Part shown: positions 56,600 to 64,000 of the stretch, piece after piece
Position numbering within the stretch: position 1 is the first letter of the stretch
How the letters are laid out: every line of letters begins with the position of its first letter
From: Candidatus Brocadia sp. WS118
Lineage (GTDB): Bacteria > Planctomycetota > Brocadiia > Brocadiales > Brocadiaceae
DNA: 64,000 bases
NCBI GenBank assembly: GCA_007618135.1
Contig: PHFX01000005.1
Location: 32,369-96,368 of the forward strand
Reading direction: 5' to 3'
Made by a program: the position numbers and the translations under genes
Notes under the pieces: model-generated
What the model was told of the DNA's origin: nothing
The model's input: the letters and a program-made list of their open reading frames with translations, nothing else
Databases searched by the model: none

Positions 56600-56749
56600 A
56601 TGACATGGACTATTCGGCTTTCTAAAGTGGCAGAAAAACAATTTGAAAAACTCCCCCGGGATCGCCAGCGGAATATTTCTGAGGCCATTGATGGTATGAA
56701 AGAATACCCGTTTCGTGGCAACGTTCGCCAATTAAAAGCAAAGGAGTAA
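56600..56749 (+). pseudogene. Truncated RelE/ParE-family toxin fragment
   Basis: A 49-codon frame, WTIRLSKVAEKQFEKLPRDRQRNISEAIDGMKEYPFRGNVRQLKAKE, matches the N-terminal half of RelE-type mRNA interferases (xxFxKLPxxxxxxIxxxIxxLxxxP). The second half with the catalytic strand and the terminal Arg/Tyr residues is gone. It begins 31 bp after the antitoxin fragment. Confidence 0.7.
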
Positions 56750-56850
56750 TTTCTAAAGTCAAAGAGAAAGTAGATCGTCTACTTGAAGAAGGTTATTGGA
56801 TGACCAAAGAGCAATACGAGAGTTTTCTAAGAGAGGCTAATGAGTTTTAG
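56734..56850 (+). pseudogene. C-terminal fragment of a DUF3368 PIN-type toxin
   Basis: In a different frame, overlapping the end of the RelE fragment, the sequence KGVISKVKEKVDRLLEEGYWMTKEQYESFLREANEF runs to a TAG at 56848-56850. It resembles the C-terminal tail of DUF3368 (VapC-like PIN) proteins, KxGLIxSVxxxLDxLxxxGFxxSxxxYxxVLxxAGE. The PIN domain itself is absent. Confidence 0.5.
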
Positions 56851-56869
56851 ACTCTATTTAAAATGAGTT

Positions 56870-58894
56870 ATGAGTAAATTGTTTGATAACATACACATTG
56901 GCCAGATGACAGTAAAAAATCGGATTATGATGTCCGCCATGGACCTGGGGTTTACCTCAGATGGCACTATTAACGACCGGATTATCAATTTTTACCGGGA
57001 ACGGGCACAGGGTGGGGTTGGCATCATTGTCGTAGGTGGTTGTTATCCTGAAATGAATGGCAAGGTCTGGAAGAGTATTATTGGGCTGGACAAGGACGAA
57101 TTAATTCCGGGGCTGAAAAAACTGACCGATGCCATTCACGGGTATGATGTTCGTGTCGCAGCGCAAATCCTGCACGGTGGCCGGAGCGCCTCCTCCTTTT
57201 TTACCAAGATGCAGCCTGTTTCGCCGTCCCCGCTCACCCATAGAAGCATCAAGCAGGAGCCTCATGCCCTGACGATCCCGGAGATTAAAATGGTTATCGA
57301 TAATTATGTCGGTGCGACCATGAGGGCAAAGAAGGCAGGTTTCGACGCCGTGGAACTTCACGGTGGGATGGGATACCTCATCAATCAGTTCCTCTCAAAT
57401 GCCACCAACAAACGTGATGATGCATATGGCGGAAGCCTTGAAAATAGGACTCGTTTTGCGAGAGAGATCATTTGCACAATAAAAGAGACGGTCGGACAGG
57501 ATTATCCCATCATTTTTCGCATGTCAGGGGATGACTTTGTAGAGGAGGGACTCCGGATACATGAAAGTCTGGAAATCGCTAAAATATTAGAACAGGCCGG
57601 CGCCGACGCCTTTAACGTATCTCCCGGCTGGCACGAGAGCAGGACGCCCATTATGTTGATGGCTATTCCGCGGATGGCATATGCATTTCTTTCAGAGAAG
57701 ATCAAATCACAGGTGAAGGTGCCTGTGATTGCCTCCGTGAGGATAAACGATCTCAAACTGGCCGAAGAGATTTTAGGGCATGAACAGTCGGATATGGTGT
57801 CGATTGGCAGGCCGCTTATTGTGGATCCGGAATTGCCAAATAAGTATAAAAGTGGATGCCTGGATGATATCCGAACCTGTATTGCATGCAATCAGGGGTG
57901 TTTTGATTCCTTGCTCAACTTTAAACCCGTTTCGTGCACTTACAATGCGATGGCAGGGCGTGAGGGTGAATATAAGATAACCAGGACGAGCAAGCCGAAA
58001 AAGGTGGTGGTTGTAGGCGGAGGGCCTGGCGGTATGGAGGCCGCCCGTGTACTGGCATTACGGGGACACCATGTTACCCTTTACGAAAGAAACAACCAGA
58101 TGGGTGGTCAATTACGCTATGCCTTTATTCCTCCCGGCCGCGAAGAAATTCAAAATATTATAACCTATCTGGAACGACAGATTGTGAAGCTCAAGGTGCA
58201 GGTAAAAACGGGAAAAGAGGCAGATTCCCGGACACTAAAAGAAGAACAGCCCGATGCGGTAATTATTGCCACGGGAGGGAATCCCATCATGCTGAATCTT
58301 CCCGGAATACAAGCGGAAAATGTGTGTATCGCCAGTGATGTATTGGACGGCAAGGTGCCTGTCGGGAAAGATGTCGTCATCATTGGCGGCGGAACGGTGG
58401 GGTGTGAGGTGGCCTTGCATGTGGCCAAACAGGGGGCAATGAGGCCGGATGTGGCCTGCTTTCTCCTGAAACACAAGGTGCTTGATGCCAGAGATGTGAT
58501 TGAATACACCGCACGGGGAAACCGGCATGTTACCATACTGGAAATGAAGAGAAAGATTGGAGGAGGCTTTGGCATCTCCACACGATGGATCATCCTGAAT
58601 GAGATAAAAGACGCCGGAGTAAGGGAGATAACGGAAGTAAAGGTAAAAGAAATTGTAAGCAAACCCGGTAAAAATGGACCCGGAAACACGGGCGTGGTCT
58701 ATGAAAAGGACGGACAGGAACATTTTATTGCGGCCGATACGGTTATTATTGCTGTGGGATACAGTTCTAATAACGATCTTCAGAGGCAAATAGACGGCAA
58801 ATTCCCGGAGACATACTTTATCGGCGACTGTGTTAAGGTGCGTACCGCCCTTGAGGCTATTCACGAAGGGTTTGAGGCGGCTTTAAAAATATAA
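56870..58894 (+). CDS. Old-yellow-enzyme/2,4-dienoyl-CoA reductase-type flavoprotein
   Basis: A 674-aa flavoenzyme in the FadH/NADH:flavin oxidoreductase family. Residues 1-340 are the FMN TIM barrel (MTVKNRIMMSAMDLGF, DAVELHGGMGYLINQFLSNATNKRDDAYGGSLENRTRF). A [4Fe-4S] motif follows (CIACNQGCFDSLLNFKPVSC, CxxCxxxC-x11-C). Then an FAD-binding GGGPGGMEAARVLA and NAD(P) GGGTVGCEVALHVA module. The substrate may be an enoyl-CoA or another activated alkene; the nearby crotonase at 59234 hints at acyl-CoA chemistry but is separated by a repeat. Confidence 0.85.
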   Translation: MSKLFDNIHIGQMTVKNRIMMSAMDLGFTSDGTINDRIINFYRERAQGGVGIIVVGGCYPEMNGKVWKSIIGLDKDELIPGLKKLTDAIHGYDVRVAAQILHGGRSASSFFTKMQPVSPSPLTHRSIKQEPHALTIPEIKMVIDNYVGATMRAKKAGFDAVELHGGMGYLINQFLSNATNKRDDAYGGSLENRTRFAREIICTIKETVGQDYPIIFRMSGDDFVEEGLRIHESLEIAKILEQAGADAFNVSPGWHESRTPIMLMAIPRMAYAFLSEKIKSQVKVPVIASVRINDLKLAEEILGHEQSDMVSIGRPLIVDPELPNKYKSGCLDDIRTCIACNQGCFDSLLNFKPVSCTYNAMAGREGEYKITRTSKPKKVVVVGGGPGGMEAARVLALRGHHVTLYERNNQMGGQLRYAFIPPGREEIQNIITYLERQIVKLKVQVKTGKEADSRTLKEEQPDAVIIATGGNPIMLNLPGIQAENVCIASDVLDGKVPVGKDVVIIGGGTVGCEVALHVAKQGAMRPDVACFLLKHKVLDARDVIEYTARGNRHVTILEMKRKIGGGFGISTRWIILNEIKDAGVREITEVKVKEIVSKPGKNGPGNTGVVYEKDGQEHFIAADTVIIAVGYSSNNDLQRQIDGKFPETYFIGDCVKVRTALEAIHEGFEAALKI

Positions 58895-58910
58895 AGTAAC
58901 GGTAAAAGAT

Positions 58911-59147
58911 CACCGCAGAGAGCGCGGAGAACTCAGAGAAACAAACAAGAAAGGGAAAATCCCACTATAGTAAGCGCATAAAGAAAGTTGTCATTGCGAG
59001 GGCGCACGCCCGAAGCAATCTCTATATTGGGATTGCTTCGCTATCGCTCGCAATGACCAGCACATGTCAACTTATTTAATACGTTTACTATATATTTTCT
59101 GCTTGTCCCTTGAAACCCTTTGCGACCTCGGCGTTCTCCGCGGTGGA
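58911..59147. repeat. Composite inverted-repeat element (MITE/REP-like)
   Basis: The outer ends are inverted: CACCGC...CGGAGAA at 58911-58931 against TTCTCCGCGGTG near 59134-59145. Inside lies a cruciform: GTCATTGCGAG (58990-59000) against CTCGCAATGAC (59047-59057), and CGAAGCAATC (59011-59020) against GATTGCTTCG (59031-59040), all perfect. No ORF. A related half-copy occurs at 11363-11400. This looks like nested dispersed repeats in the 339-bp gap between two genes. Confidence 0.75.
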
Positions 59148-59233
59148 TTGAATTGGTTAGTTGTATTTATGAGAAAATATTTTTTGCAAAATTAAAACCC
59201 TTATAACATTATTGAGGTAAGGTTTATACTGTA

Positions 59234-60046
59234 ATGAAAGACATCCGCATGAATCGTGGCGATAACTCCGGTTATGCCCACATTGAGTTTGAAGAGGTCA
59301 AGGCTGAGAATGGCAAGGTGGTTGGCATTATCTCCATGAAAAAACCGCCCCGGAACTCTATCGGCTCGTGGCTGCTGGACGCCATCTACGATAAAATGGA
59401 TCAATATGAGGGTGATGATACGATCGGAGCTATTATCATTGCCAGCAAACTCCGGGGGGTATTCAGCGATGGTGCAGATCGTGACGAACTCTTTGGTTCA
59501 TGGATTTCAGGCCTTGTGGCTGAAAAGAACTACGAACGGTTCAAGCGCGCCCACGATATGTTTGTCGAAATTGAAAATTGCAAAAAACCCGTTATTGCTG
59601 CTATTAATGGTGTTACCATTGGCGCGGGACTGGAGCTTGCTATGTTGTGTGATTTGCGGATTGCTTCTGAAACCTCATTTTTCAGCCTGCCGGAGGCAAA
59701 GCCTGAGCTGAGTATTATTCCCGGGCTTGGCGGCACACAGCGCCTGCCGCGTTTTATTGGCGCCGCCCGTGCAAAAGAAATGTTGTTCTTGGGGAAGATG
59801 ATCCGCGCTGAAACTGCTTTGGAATGGGGTCTTGTCAACCACATAGCTCCACAAAAAGAGGTGCTTGATCAGGCACTGGCTATGGCAAAGACTTTACTTG
59901 ACCGGGATGCAAGAGCGCTCAAGGAGATGAAGAAGTGCATTAATTTTGCCGGAGAGAATGATATCCTCAAAGGCATTGAATATGAAGTTGGGCTCTTTGC
60001 AGAGATGATGCGACTAAAACTTGTGAATAAAAATAAGCAAGATTAA
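59234..60046 (+). CDS. Enoyl-CoA hydratase/isomerase (crotonase) family protein
   Basis: A 270-aa crotonase-fold protein. The oxyanion-hole segments are SKLRGVFSDGADRDEL and PVIAAINGVTIGAGLELAMLCDLRIASE, followed by LPEAKPELSIIPGLGGTQRLPRFIG (the catalytic Glu region) and the C-terminal trimerisation helices. A charged 20-residue N-terminal stretch precedes the fold. ATG 59234. Could hydrate or isomerise a CoA-bound substrate; the exact reaction is not readable. Confidence 0.87.
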   Translation: MKDIRMNRGDNSGYAHIEFEEVKAENGKVVGIISMKKPPRNSIGSWLLDAIYDKMDQYEGDDTIGAIIIASKLRGVFSDGADRDELFGSWISGLVAEKNYERFKRAHDMFVEIENCKKPVIAAINGVTIGAGLELAMLCDLRIASETSFFSLPEAKPELSIIPGLGGTQRLPRFIGAARAKEMLFLGKMIRAETALEWGLVNHIAPQKEVLDQALAMAKTLLDRDARALKEMKKCINFAGENDILKGIEYEVGLFAEMMRLKLVNKNKQD

Positions 60047-60135
60047 AATGAGGTAACAGTTCAGCGCCCCTTCTCCCCTTTGAGGAGCAAGATGGGTGTG
60101 AACTGTTACCTGTGTTATGTGAACAGGGAAACGAT

Positions 60136-62538
60136 TTATTCGGTAATCTGTACGGTTACGGTCGTCTTCAACTTAGCCAGTGTATCTTTGAATTTGATCT
60201 TCGCATTTCCAGTCGGCTCCTCCGCCGTAATCGTAAATCTGGCCTCTCCGTTAGCGTTTGTTATTGCACTATTTGGTGTGATTGTTATACGTTTTTTACC
60301 CAATTTGACCTTCCATGTTATTATCTCGCCGACTGCCGGGGAACCGTCTTCGCATACCACGGTTATCGTTTCTTCACCACTTTCCCCCTCCGTAAGCTGC
60401 ATCGTTGTGGGGGTTGCCGCCATCGAATCCGCCTCACAGACGGGTGTTGGAAATGGTGTTGGGGACGGCGTTACCGGTATAGGCGCTAATTGGAAATGAA
60501 AAATGTTTGCGCCGGTTTGGGGATCCGGATTACCCGCTTCAACTACGACATTCTGAGAAGCAGTTTCATAGCCTTCTTTTGATGCCTCAATAACCTGTTG
60601 CCCAAGAGGCACTCCGGTTATCTGGTATACCCCATTTGCCAGAGTAATATCCTCTTTTCCTGTACCACTCACGACTACTTTCACATCGTTAATCGGAGCA
60701 TCGGTCACGCTGTCTTTAACCCGGCCGGCAATGTTACCAGTTGTGCCAGGTGTTGGTGCCGGCGTTGGCGTCCCGGGTCCGGGCGCTAACTCGAAATTGA
60801 AAACATTTTTCCCCGCTTTGTCCGGATTGCCTTCCTCCACCGTGACCGTTTGAGAAGATGAGGTATAGTTTTGCGCAGAGGCCGTTATCTCATGCTGGCC
60901 AACGGGTGCATTTTGTAGTGCGTAGACACCATCGATACCCCGTGCAGTGCTTGTCATGGCCGATTCACCGGTGTCGAGTGCAACCGTCACACCATTAATA
61001 CCGTCCCCCGTTTGCGAGTCAGTAACCCGGCCTGCAACGTTACCTGTTCCCGGTGCGGGTGTTGGCGTTGGTGTCCCAGGTCCAGGCGCTAACTGGAGAT
61101 TAAAAACATTTTTGCCCGTTTTGTCCGGATTGCCGTCCTCTACCGTGACAGTCTGGGAAGATGGGGTATAGTTCAGCGCAGAAGCCGTTATCGTGTGCTG
61201 CCCAACCGGTACGCTTGGTATTCCGTAAACACCATCGACCCCGCGCACGGTGCTTGTTGTAGCCGTCCCCGTTGTGTCGAGTGCCACCGTTACCCCATTG
61301 ATACCAACTCCGGTCAGCGTGTTGGTAACTCGACCGGCAATGTTACCTGTCCCAATTGACAGATCGATAAAAACTTGTACAGGTGCAGTTTTTTGTATGG
61401 TAGTTCCGTCTCCCAATTGGCCTAAATCATTGCGTCCCCATGCCCATGCGGTATCCTCAGACGTTAACGCAAGGCAGTGAAACCCTCCCCCGGCAATGCC
61501 GGCAATACTGCTGAGGTTCTTTGCCTGTACGGGAATGGAGCTGTTATTGGTAGTTCCATTGCCCAATTGACCAAAGTCATTGCGTCCCCATGTCCAAACG
61601 GTACCGTTTGACTTTATGGCAAGGCTGTGAGAACGCCCACGCTCTATGGCGATAACACTGCCAAGATTCTTTACCTGCACAGGAAGAGTGCTGTTGACGG
61701 TAGTTCCGTTACCCAGTTGACCAAAGTCATTACGCCCCCAGGACCAGACGGTATTGTTTGACTTCAGGGCCAGGCAGTGAAAACCGCTGGCAGAAATAGC
61801 GGTGATACCGGTGAGTTTGTTGACCTGCACGGGAACCGTGCTGTTTATGGTAGTTCCGTTTCCCAATTGTCCAAAATCATTACGCCCCCAGGACCAGACC
61901 GAGCCGTCTGACTTCAGGGCCAGGCAGTGAAAGCCACCGGCAGAAATAGCGGTGATACCGGTGAGTTTGTTGACCTGCACGGGAACCGTGCTGTTTATGG
62001 TAGTTCCGTTTCCCAATTGTCCAAAGTCATTACGTCCCCAGGACCAGACCGAGCCGTCTGACTTCAGGGCCAGGCAGTGAAAGCCGCCGGCAGAAATAGC
62101 GGTGACACCGGTGAGTTTGTTGACCTGCACGGGAACCGTGCTGTTATTGGTAGTTCCGTCGCCCAATTGTCCAAAATCATTGCGCCCCCATGTCCAGACG
62201 GTGCCGTCGGATTTTAACGCCATACTATAAAGCCATCCGCCGGCAATAGAAAGCACATCATGAAAATTATTTGTCTGCGAGGTACCGCCGCCTACCAGCA
62301 CCGGAACATTACTATTGCCAGTAGTCCCATTGCCCAATTGACCATAGTCATTACGTCCCCATGCCCAGACGGTGTCATCCGGTTTCAAGGCAAGGCTGTG
62401 AAATCCCCCGCCATGTATCTGCGGGTTTACCTGCGCAGAGGCAACATGATCGGCAGCCAATACCCCAAAAATTAAAACCGCTATGAATAGAAAAACACGT
62501 ATCTCATTTTTGACAAGACCAGAAGATCGGTTTTCCAT
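60136..62538 (-). CDS. Exported multidomain RCC1-repeat protein under c-di-GMP riboswitch control
   Basis: A roughly 800-aa surface-type protein. A signal peptide (FLFIAVLIFGVLAADHVASA) is followed by seven RCC1 repeats (about residues 40-400), three carboxypeptidase-regulatory-like beta-sandwiches (GNIAGRVTNTLTG, GNVAGRVTDSQTG, GNIAGRVKDSVTD; 400-690) joined by Pro/Thr linkers (TPTPAPG), and a C-terminal Big/Ig-like domain (VCEDGSPAVGEIITWKV). Three RCC1 repeats are almost identical at DNA level. ATG 62538 follows GGAGG by 10 nt; the longer frame upstream crosses the riboswitch terminator and is not used. Confidence 0.9.
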   Translation of the reverse strand: MENRSSGLVKNEIRVFLFIAVLIFGVLAADHVASAQVNPQIHGGGFHSLALKPDDTVWAWGRNDYGQLGNGTTGNSNVPVLVGGGTSQTNNFHDVLSIAGGWLYSMALKSDGTVWTWGRNDFGQLGDGTTNNSTVPVQVNKLTGVTAISAGGFHCLALKSDGSVWSWGRNDFGQLGNGTTINSTVPVQVNKLTGITAISAGGFHCLALKSDGSVWSWGRNDFGQLGNGTTINSTVPVQVNKLTGITAISASGFHCLALKSNNTVWSWGRNDFGQLGNGTTVNSTLPVQVKNLGSVIAIERGRSHSLAIKSNGTVWTWGRNDFGQLGNGTTNNSSIPVQAKNLSSIAGIAGGGFHCLALTSEDTAWAWGRNDLGQLGDGTTIQKTAPVQVFIDLSIGTGNIAGRVTNTLTGVGINGVTVALDTTGTATTSTVRGVDGVYGIPSVPVGQHTITASALNYTPSSQTVTVEDGNPDKTGKNVFNLQLAPGPGTPTPTPAPGTGNVAGRVTDSQTGDGINGVTVALDTGESAMTSTARGIDGVYALQNAPVGQHEITASAQNYTSSSQTVTVEEGNPDKAGKNVFNFELAPGPGTPTPAPTPGTTGNIAGRVKDSVTDAPINDVKVVVSGTGKEDITLANGVYQITGVPLGQQVIEASKEGYETASQNVVVEAGNPDPQTGANIFHFQLAPIPVTPSPTPFPTPVCEADSMAATPTTMQLTEGESGEETITVVCEDGSPAVGEIITWKVKLGKKRITITPNSAITNANGEARFTITAEEPTGNAKIKFKDTLAKLKTTVTVQITE
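61741..62200 (-). repeat. 150-bp tandem DNA repeat within the RCC1 gene
   Basis: About three units of exactly 150 bp (50 codons each) recur at 61801, 61951 and 62101 (GGTGATACCGGTGAG in two units, GGTGACACCGGTGAG in the third) with only scattered differences. They encode near-identical RCC1 blades (GGFHCLALKSDGSVWSWG). This signals recent unit duplication and potential for copy-number change by recombination. Confidence 0.9.
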
Positions 62539-62611
62539 AACCTTGATACCTCCGTTTCTTATGTTAAGGTGTTGGTCTTTATGGGTGATAACGTGATGGA
62601 TTCCGTAAAAC

Positions 62612-62756
62612 AAAAAAGCCTTACTGCAAAGACATCTTATATCAATCTTCGGCAGTAAGGCTGTCTTTCTATGAGGGGTGGGCGTATTGCGATACACCCC
62701 TACAAAAGACCCTTTCCTTTGCGCCCCCGGATCACTCAGGGTTTGCCTTTTTCGGG
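62612..62756 (-). promoter_or_regulatory. c-di-GMP-I (GEMM-I) riboswitch with terminator, copy 2
   Basis: Homologous to copy 1 at 42495-42635. The minus strand shows GGCAAACC (62746-62739), a helix capped by GTGA, GGGGGCGCAAAGG, AAAGGGTCT, a longer second helix (TAGGGGTGTATCGC...CACCCCT), and AAAGACAGCC. AGCCTTACTGC (62662-62652) pairs perfectly with GCAGTAAGGCT (62627-62617), followed by T-rich sequence: an 11-bp terminator identical in its arms to copy 1. It lies about 75 nt before the ATG of the RCC1 gene. Confidence 0.8.
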
Positions 62757-62902
62757 ATACACCTGTAATTTATTTCATGTTAAAAAGGGTAATAGAGATG
62801 CTTGAATAAACAAAGAAAGCCAGAAATCGATAAAATTAATATAGCTGTTAATTTGCCAGAAATCAATATATAATATTCAAAATAGTGAAGCCTTATATTT
62901 TC

Positions 62903-62931
62903 TTGACAGCTTGCTGCTTGAAAACTATCCT
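62903..62931 (+). promoter_or_regulatory. Probable promoter of zwf
   Basis: TTGACA (62903-62908), 17-bp spacer, TATCCT (62926-62931). The start would be near 62938, about 140 nt upstream of the zwf ATG. The rest of the gap from 62757 to 63076 shows nothing else clear. Confidence 0.6.
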
Positions 62932-63076
62932 GATGGTGTCTTTAGAAATTTGTTACAGCCATCGATAACGGATGTGTAAAGGAGTTACGAACCCTTGAAG
63001 GACTTTACAGCACAAGATGCCGGGTATTTTGTTAATAAGGCATTGTAATCAAAGAGATCATGAAAAGGGGATACGA

Positions 63077-64000
63077 ATGGAACGCACAAATGAAATGATT
63101 GCCGTTAATGAGCCGTTGGGGAAGACTGGTAACCCTTGCGTTATGGTCATATTTGGAGCTTCGGGTGACCTGGCCAAGCGGAAACTTATTCCGGCGCTGT
63201 ATAATCTTGCGCGTGAACGTTTATTATCCAGAGAATTTGCCATCGTCGGCTTTTCCCGCACCAAGATGAGTCATGAAGAGTTCCGTGAGAGGATCAGCAA
63301 GGATATGAAAGAGCATGCGACAGGGGCGATTGATCCGGACTTGTGGAACTGGTTCGTTCAGCGACTCTATTATTCACCGGGGGACATTCAGGACCCAAAC
63401 GATTACCAGCAACTCAAGGATCTCTTGTTGAAAGTAGATAATGAGCAGGGCACCCGGGGAAATTATCTCTATTATCTTGCAACCTCACCTGAGCTGTTTT
63501 CTCCGATTATTCAACACATTGGCGCTGCCGGACTTGCCCTTGAAGAAAACGGGTGCTGGCGACGGGTCATTATTGAAAAGCCATTTGGACGGGATATTGA
63601 GTCTGCCCGCGCCCTGAATCAGGAAATCAGAAAGGTACTGAGTGAGAGTCAGATATACCGCATAGACCATTACCTGGGCAAGGAAACCGTGCAAAATATT
63701 ATGGTCTTCCGTTTTGCCAACGGTATCTTTGAACCCATCTGGAACCGTCGTTACATCGACCACGTACAAATCACGGTTGCCGAAGATATTGGCGTTGGGC
63801 AGCGGGGCGACTATTACGACAGCGCCGGCGCGCTGAGAGATATGGTGCCAAACCACATGTTTCAGTTGCTTACGTTGACGGCGATGGAACCGCCGATTTC
63901 CTTTGAAGCGGATGCTGTGCGTGATGAACAGGTCAAAATTTTACATGCCATTCAGTCGATAACTCCGGAAGGAGTCCTCAGGTGTACGGTGAGAGGGCAA
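63077..64000 (+). CDS. zwf: Glucose-6-phosphate dehydrogenase (5' part; continues beyond window)
   Basis: First enzyme of the oxidative pentose phosphate pathway, making NADPH. 308 codons are present and the frame is open to the right edge. Shows the dinucleotide motif [26 protein letters not shown] (substrate phosphate contact) and the active-site [18 protein letters not shown] 63077 follows AAAAGGGG. The full protein should be about 490-510 aa, so roughly 40% is missing. Confidence 0.95.
   Translation, partial: MERTNEMIAVNEPLGKTGNPCVMVIFGASGDLAKRKLIPALYNLARERLLSREFAIVGFSRTKMSHEEFRERISKDMKEHATGAIDPDLWNWFVQRLYYSPGDIQDPNDYQQLKDLLLKVDNEQGTRGNYLYYLATSPELFSPIIQHIGAAGLALEENGCWRRVIIEKPFGRDIESARALNQEIRKVLSESQIYRIDHYLGKETVQNIMVFRFANGIFEPIWNRRYIDHVQITVAEDIGVGQRGDYYDSAGALRDMVPNHMFQLLTLTAMEPPISFEADAVRDEQVKILHAIQSITPEGVLRCTVRGQ

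Noticed and set aside
56600..56749. A functional RelE toxin gene
   Set aside because: The frame ends about half-way through the family domain, before the catalytic residues.
61741..62200. Regularly spaced repeats as a possible CRISPR array
   Set aside because: The repeat unit is 150 bp without unique spacers and is in frame inside an RCC1 gene.
62539..62697. Longer N-terminus of the second RCC1 protein
   Set aside because: The extension covers the terminator and aptamer; ATG 62538 is followed by a clean signal peptide.

Overview
This is bacterial chromosome of moderate, slightly AT-rich composition, with short intergenic gaps and runs of co-directional genes. An LPS-assembly protein (LptD), TatA, RseC, MscL and DedA point to a diderm cell. 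A four-subunit 2-oxoacid:ferredoxin oxidoreductase, a fused ferredoxin:NADP+ transhydrogenase (NfnAB), extra ferredoxins and a family-4 uracil-DNA glycosylase point to an anaerobe with ferredoxin-centred metabolism. Ser/Thr kinases, RCC1-repeat exported proteins and a divergent L34 fit Planctomycetota, possibly an anammox-type (Brocadiales) lineage. That assignment is an inference, because no diagnostic marker gene lies in the window.

Layout. 1-5480 is an accessory zone: a type I restriction-modification locus (hsdM, and hsdS cut by the window edge) with two perfect hairpins between the genes, an AT-rich orphan gene, a candidate promoter-to-terminator non-coding RNA, a C-terminal scrap of a Y-family DNA polymerase and a transposon-end-like or terminator hairpin. 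5484-12691 holds tatA, rluD, a TPR protein, a PHP phosphoesterase, tRNA-Arg(CCU), moaC behind a probable Moco riboswitch, two calcineurin-like phosphoesterases around a degenerate kinase, and a decayed membrane-protein gene. 13034-25521 is a long plus-strand block: DegT aminotransferase, lptD, coaD, ymdB, xseA/xseB, dxs, nadK, the korDABC oxidoreductase and a 30-residue basic microprotein. 25536-34753 runs the other way: RNase P RNA, zinc-ribbon protein, rpoD, dnaG, hisF, thiG, thiS, nfnAB.

35101-41689 carries nrnA, udg, dedA, cstA, a 50-residue ORF and mscL. 41753-46579 is a minus-strand surface and signalling group: a membrane Ser/Thr kinase, a secreted Ig/discoidin-like protein, a TPR protein behind a c-di-GMP-I riboswitch, rseC and an HU-like gene. 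46943-56225 has rpmH, a ferredoxin, tldD/pmbA, rlmN, a DJ-1 protein, an RCC1 protein, a GNAT and an SPL-like radical SAM protein. 56416-56850 is a scrapyard of three toxin-antitoxin fragments. 56870-64000 has a dienoyl-CoA-reductase-like flavoenzyme, a composite inverted repeat, a crotonase, a second RCC1 protein behind a second c-di-GMP-I riboswitch, and the 5' part of zwf.

The most notable points are the two homologous c-di-GMP riboswitch/terminator leaders in front of exported proteins, the unassigned ~315-nt transcript unit at 4297-4612, the toxin-antitoxin fragments, and several small genes (25429, 40839, 46943) that only careful reading reveals.
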